From contig DITR01000136.1 in NCBI GenBank assembly GCA_002422175.1, forward strand, positions 1,960 to 9,657: DNA of 7,698 bases, in the 5' to 3' direction. This DNA comes from Alcaligenaceae bacterium UBA6179 (GTDB lineage Bacteria > Pseudomonadota > Gammaproteobacteria > Burkholderiales > Burkholderiaceae_B). Both the position numbers and the translations under genes were made by a program. Below, piece by piece: positions 7,175 to 7,698 of this stretch. Under the pieces are notes generated by a model. The model was not told the origin of the DNA and searched no databases. It saw nothing but the letters and a program-made list of their open reading frames with translations. The stretch's first letter is position 1, and each line of letters opens with the position of its first letter.

Positions 7175-7644
7175 AAATTGTCATTGCCTCAGTCGCCCAA
7201 AAGGTCCCTTACTGGGTCGTTGACGGATGGGAAGAATACGTTAAACGTCTTCCTAGCGACTGGTCAATTGAGTTGAGAGATATCAAGCCTGAACCGCGTA
7301 CACTAGGCAAAACACCCGCTCAAATGATGCTTGCAGAATCGCAACGTATTGAACAAGCAATTAGCCAAATCACTGGTGTAAGAATAGCCCTAGATGAGCA
7401 TGGGCAAAATTTAACCACTAAACAATTTAGTCAAATTTTATCTATTGAATCAATACAATCTAAAACGATTGTATTGATTATCGGTGGCCCTGACGGGCTA
7501 GACCCGACATTTAAAGCTAAATGTCAACGCTTGATACGCATATCAAGTATGACGCTACCGCATGCATTAGTGCGAGTGTTGCTTGCAGAGCAACTCTACC
7601 GTGCATGGTCAATATTGGCAGGCCATCCATATCATCGAGAGTGA
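7171..7644 (+). CDS. rlmH: 23S rRNA (pseudouridine1915-N3)-methyltransferase
   Basis: RlmH is a SPOUT-class methyltransferase that uses S-adenosylmethionine to methylate N3 of pseudouridine 1915 in helix 69 of 23S rRNA, and it acts on assembled 70S ribosomes. The 157 residues match the family (E. coli has 155). Visible blocks are LDEHGQNL (74-81), the SAM-binding knot segment IIGGPDGL (103-110), TLPHALVRVLLAEQLYRAW (128-146) and the invariant C-terminus HPYHRE. The start overlaps the rsfS stop as ATGA (7171-7174), a standard coupling arrangement; only a weak GAAGA precedes it. A perfect 13-bp inverted repeat (7448-7479) lies within the gene just before the IIGGPDG codons. No terminator is visible after the stop, so the operon may continue beyond the window. 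Confidence 0.97.
   Translation: MKIVIASVAQKVPYWVVDGWEEYVKRLPSDWSIELRDIKPEPRTLGKTPAQMMLAESQRIEQAISQITGVRIALDEHGQNLTTKQFSQILSIESIQSKTIVLIIGGPDGLDPTFKAKCQRLIRISSMTLPHALVRVLLAEQLYRAWSILAGHPYHRE
7448..7479 (+). repeat. Perfect 13-bp inverted repeat inside rlmH
   Basis: AATCAATACAATC (7448-7460) and GATTGTATTGATT (7467-7479) are exact reverse complements around a 6-nt loop, TAAAAC. The stem is AT-rich and has no T-run after it. It overlaps codons for a variable stretch (E-S-I-Q-S-K-T-I-V-L-I) before the conserved SAM-binding segment. A perfect 13-bp stem with so short a loop is rarely met by chance in a window of this length. Confidence 0.6.
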
Positions 7645-7698
7645 CCGATGCTATTTTGTGAATAATACGTACTTTAGAAGTGCAGAACCCCCGGGCAA
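7645..7698. other. 54-nt tail with no identifiable gene
   Basis: After the rlmH stop, plus-strand ATG 7649 opens only five codons before a stop. A GTG at 7658 opens a frame that runs off the window (V-N-N-T-Y-F-R-S-A-E-P-P-G), but it matches nothing I recognise. In many Burkholderiales a Maf-type nucleotide pyrophosphatase gene follows rlmH; its usual N-terminus (YLASQSPRR-like) is not seen here. No terminator is seen. Confidence 0.4.

Noticed and set aside
1..7698. An undescribed multi-gene system, mobile element, CRISPR array or tRNA/rRNA gene
   Set aside because: All eight genes belong to well-known housekeeping families; no transposase, integrase, regularly spaced repeats, tRNA cloverleaf or toxin-antitoxin pair is visible.

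Overview
The window is an ordinary stretch of bacterial chromosome that is almost fully coding. It holds eight genes, one of them cut by the left edge. The protein sequences and gene order point to a betaproteobacterium, most likely Burkholderiales. Two things support this: pepN lies directly before a class I fbp, and yebC is followed by purD-hemF-nadD-rsfS-rlmH rather than by ruvC as in many gammaproteobacteria. Judged by eye, base composition is moderate (roughly mid-40s % GC), low for that order, so a small-genome or freshwater lineage is plausible. The genus cannot be fixed from this sequence.

Layout: (1) 1-1917, plus strand: the 3' end of pepN (aminopeptidase N), then fbp (fructose-1,6-bisphosphatase) 32 nt later. 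(2) 1918-2069: a convergent spacer dense in inverted repeats and without an obvious U-tract terminator. (3) 2070-3056, minus strand: a zinc-independent quinone/NADPH oxidoreductase (qor). (4) 3057-3173: a divergent promoter region. (5) 3174-7644, plus strand: a tight run yebC-purD-hemF-nadD-rsfS-rlmH. Junctions are 3 nt, 16 nt, a 13-nt overlap, a 1-nt overlap and a 4-nt overlap, so it is very likely one operon. (6) 7645-7698: a short tail with no identifiable gene.

The plus-strand operon mixes translation genes with cofactor and nucleotide synthesis. YebC is a TACO1-type translation factor, RsfS silences the 50S subunit, and RlmH methylates 23S rRNA helix 69. PurD makes glycinamide ribonucleotide for purines, HemF makes protoporphyrinogen for heme, and NadD makes deamido-NAD. 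No membership in a defence, mobile or biosynthetic system is visible.

I found no undescribed system. The items worth a second look are small: the structured fbp/qor spacer, a terminator-like hairpin inside the last codons of qor, a perfect 13-bp inverted repeat inside rlmH, a terminator-like hairpin inside nadD, and the TTG start of nadD inside hemF.
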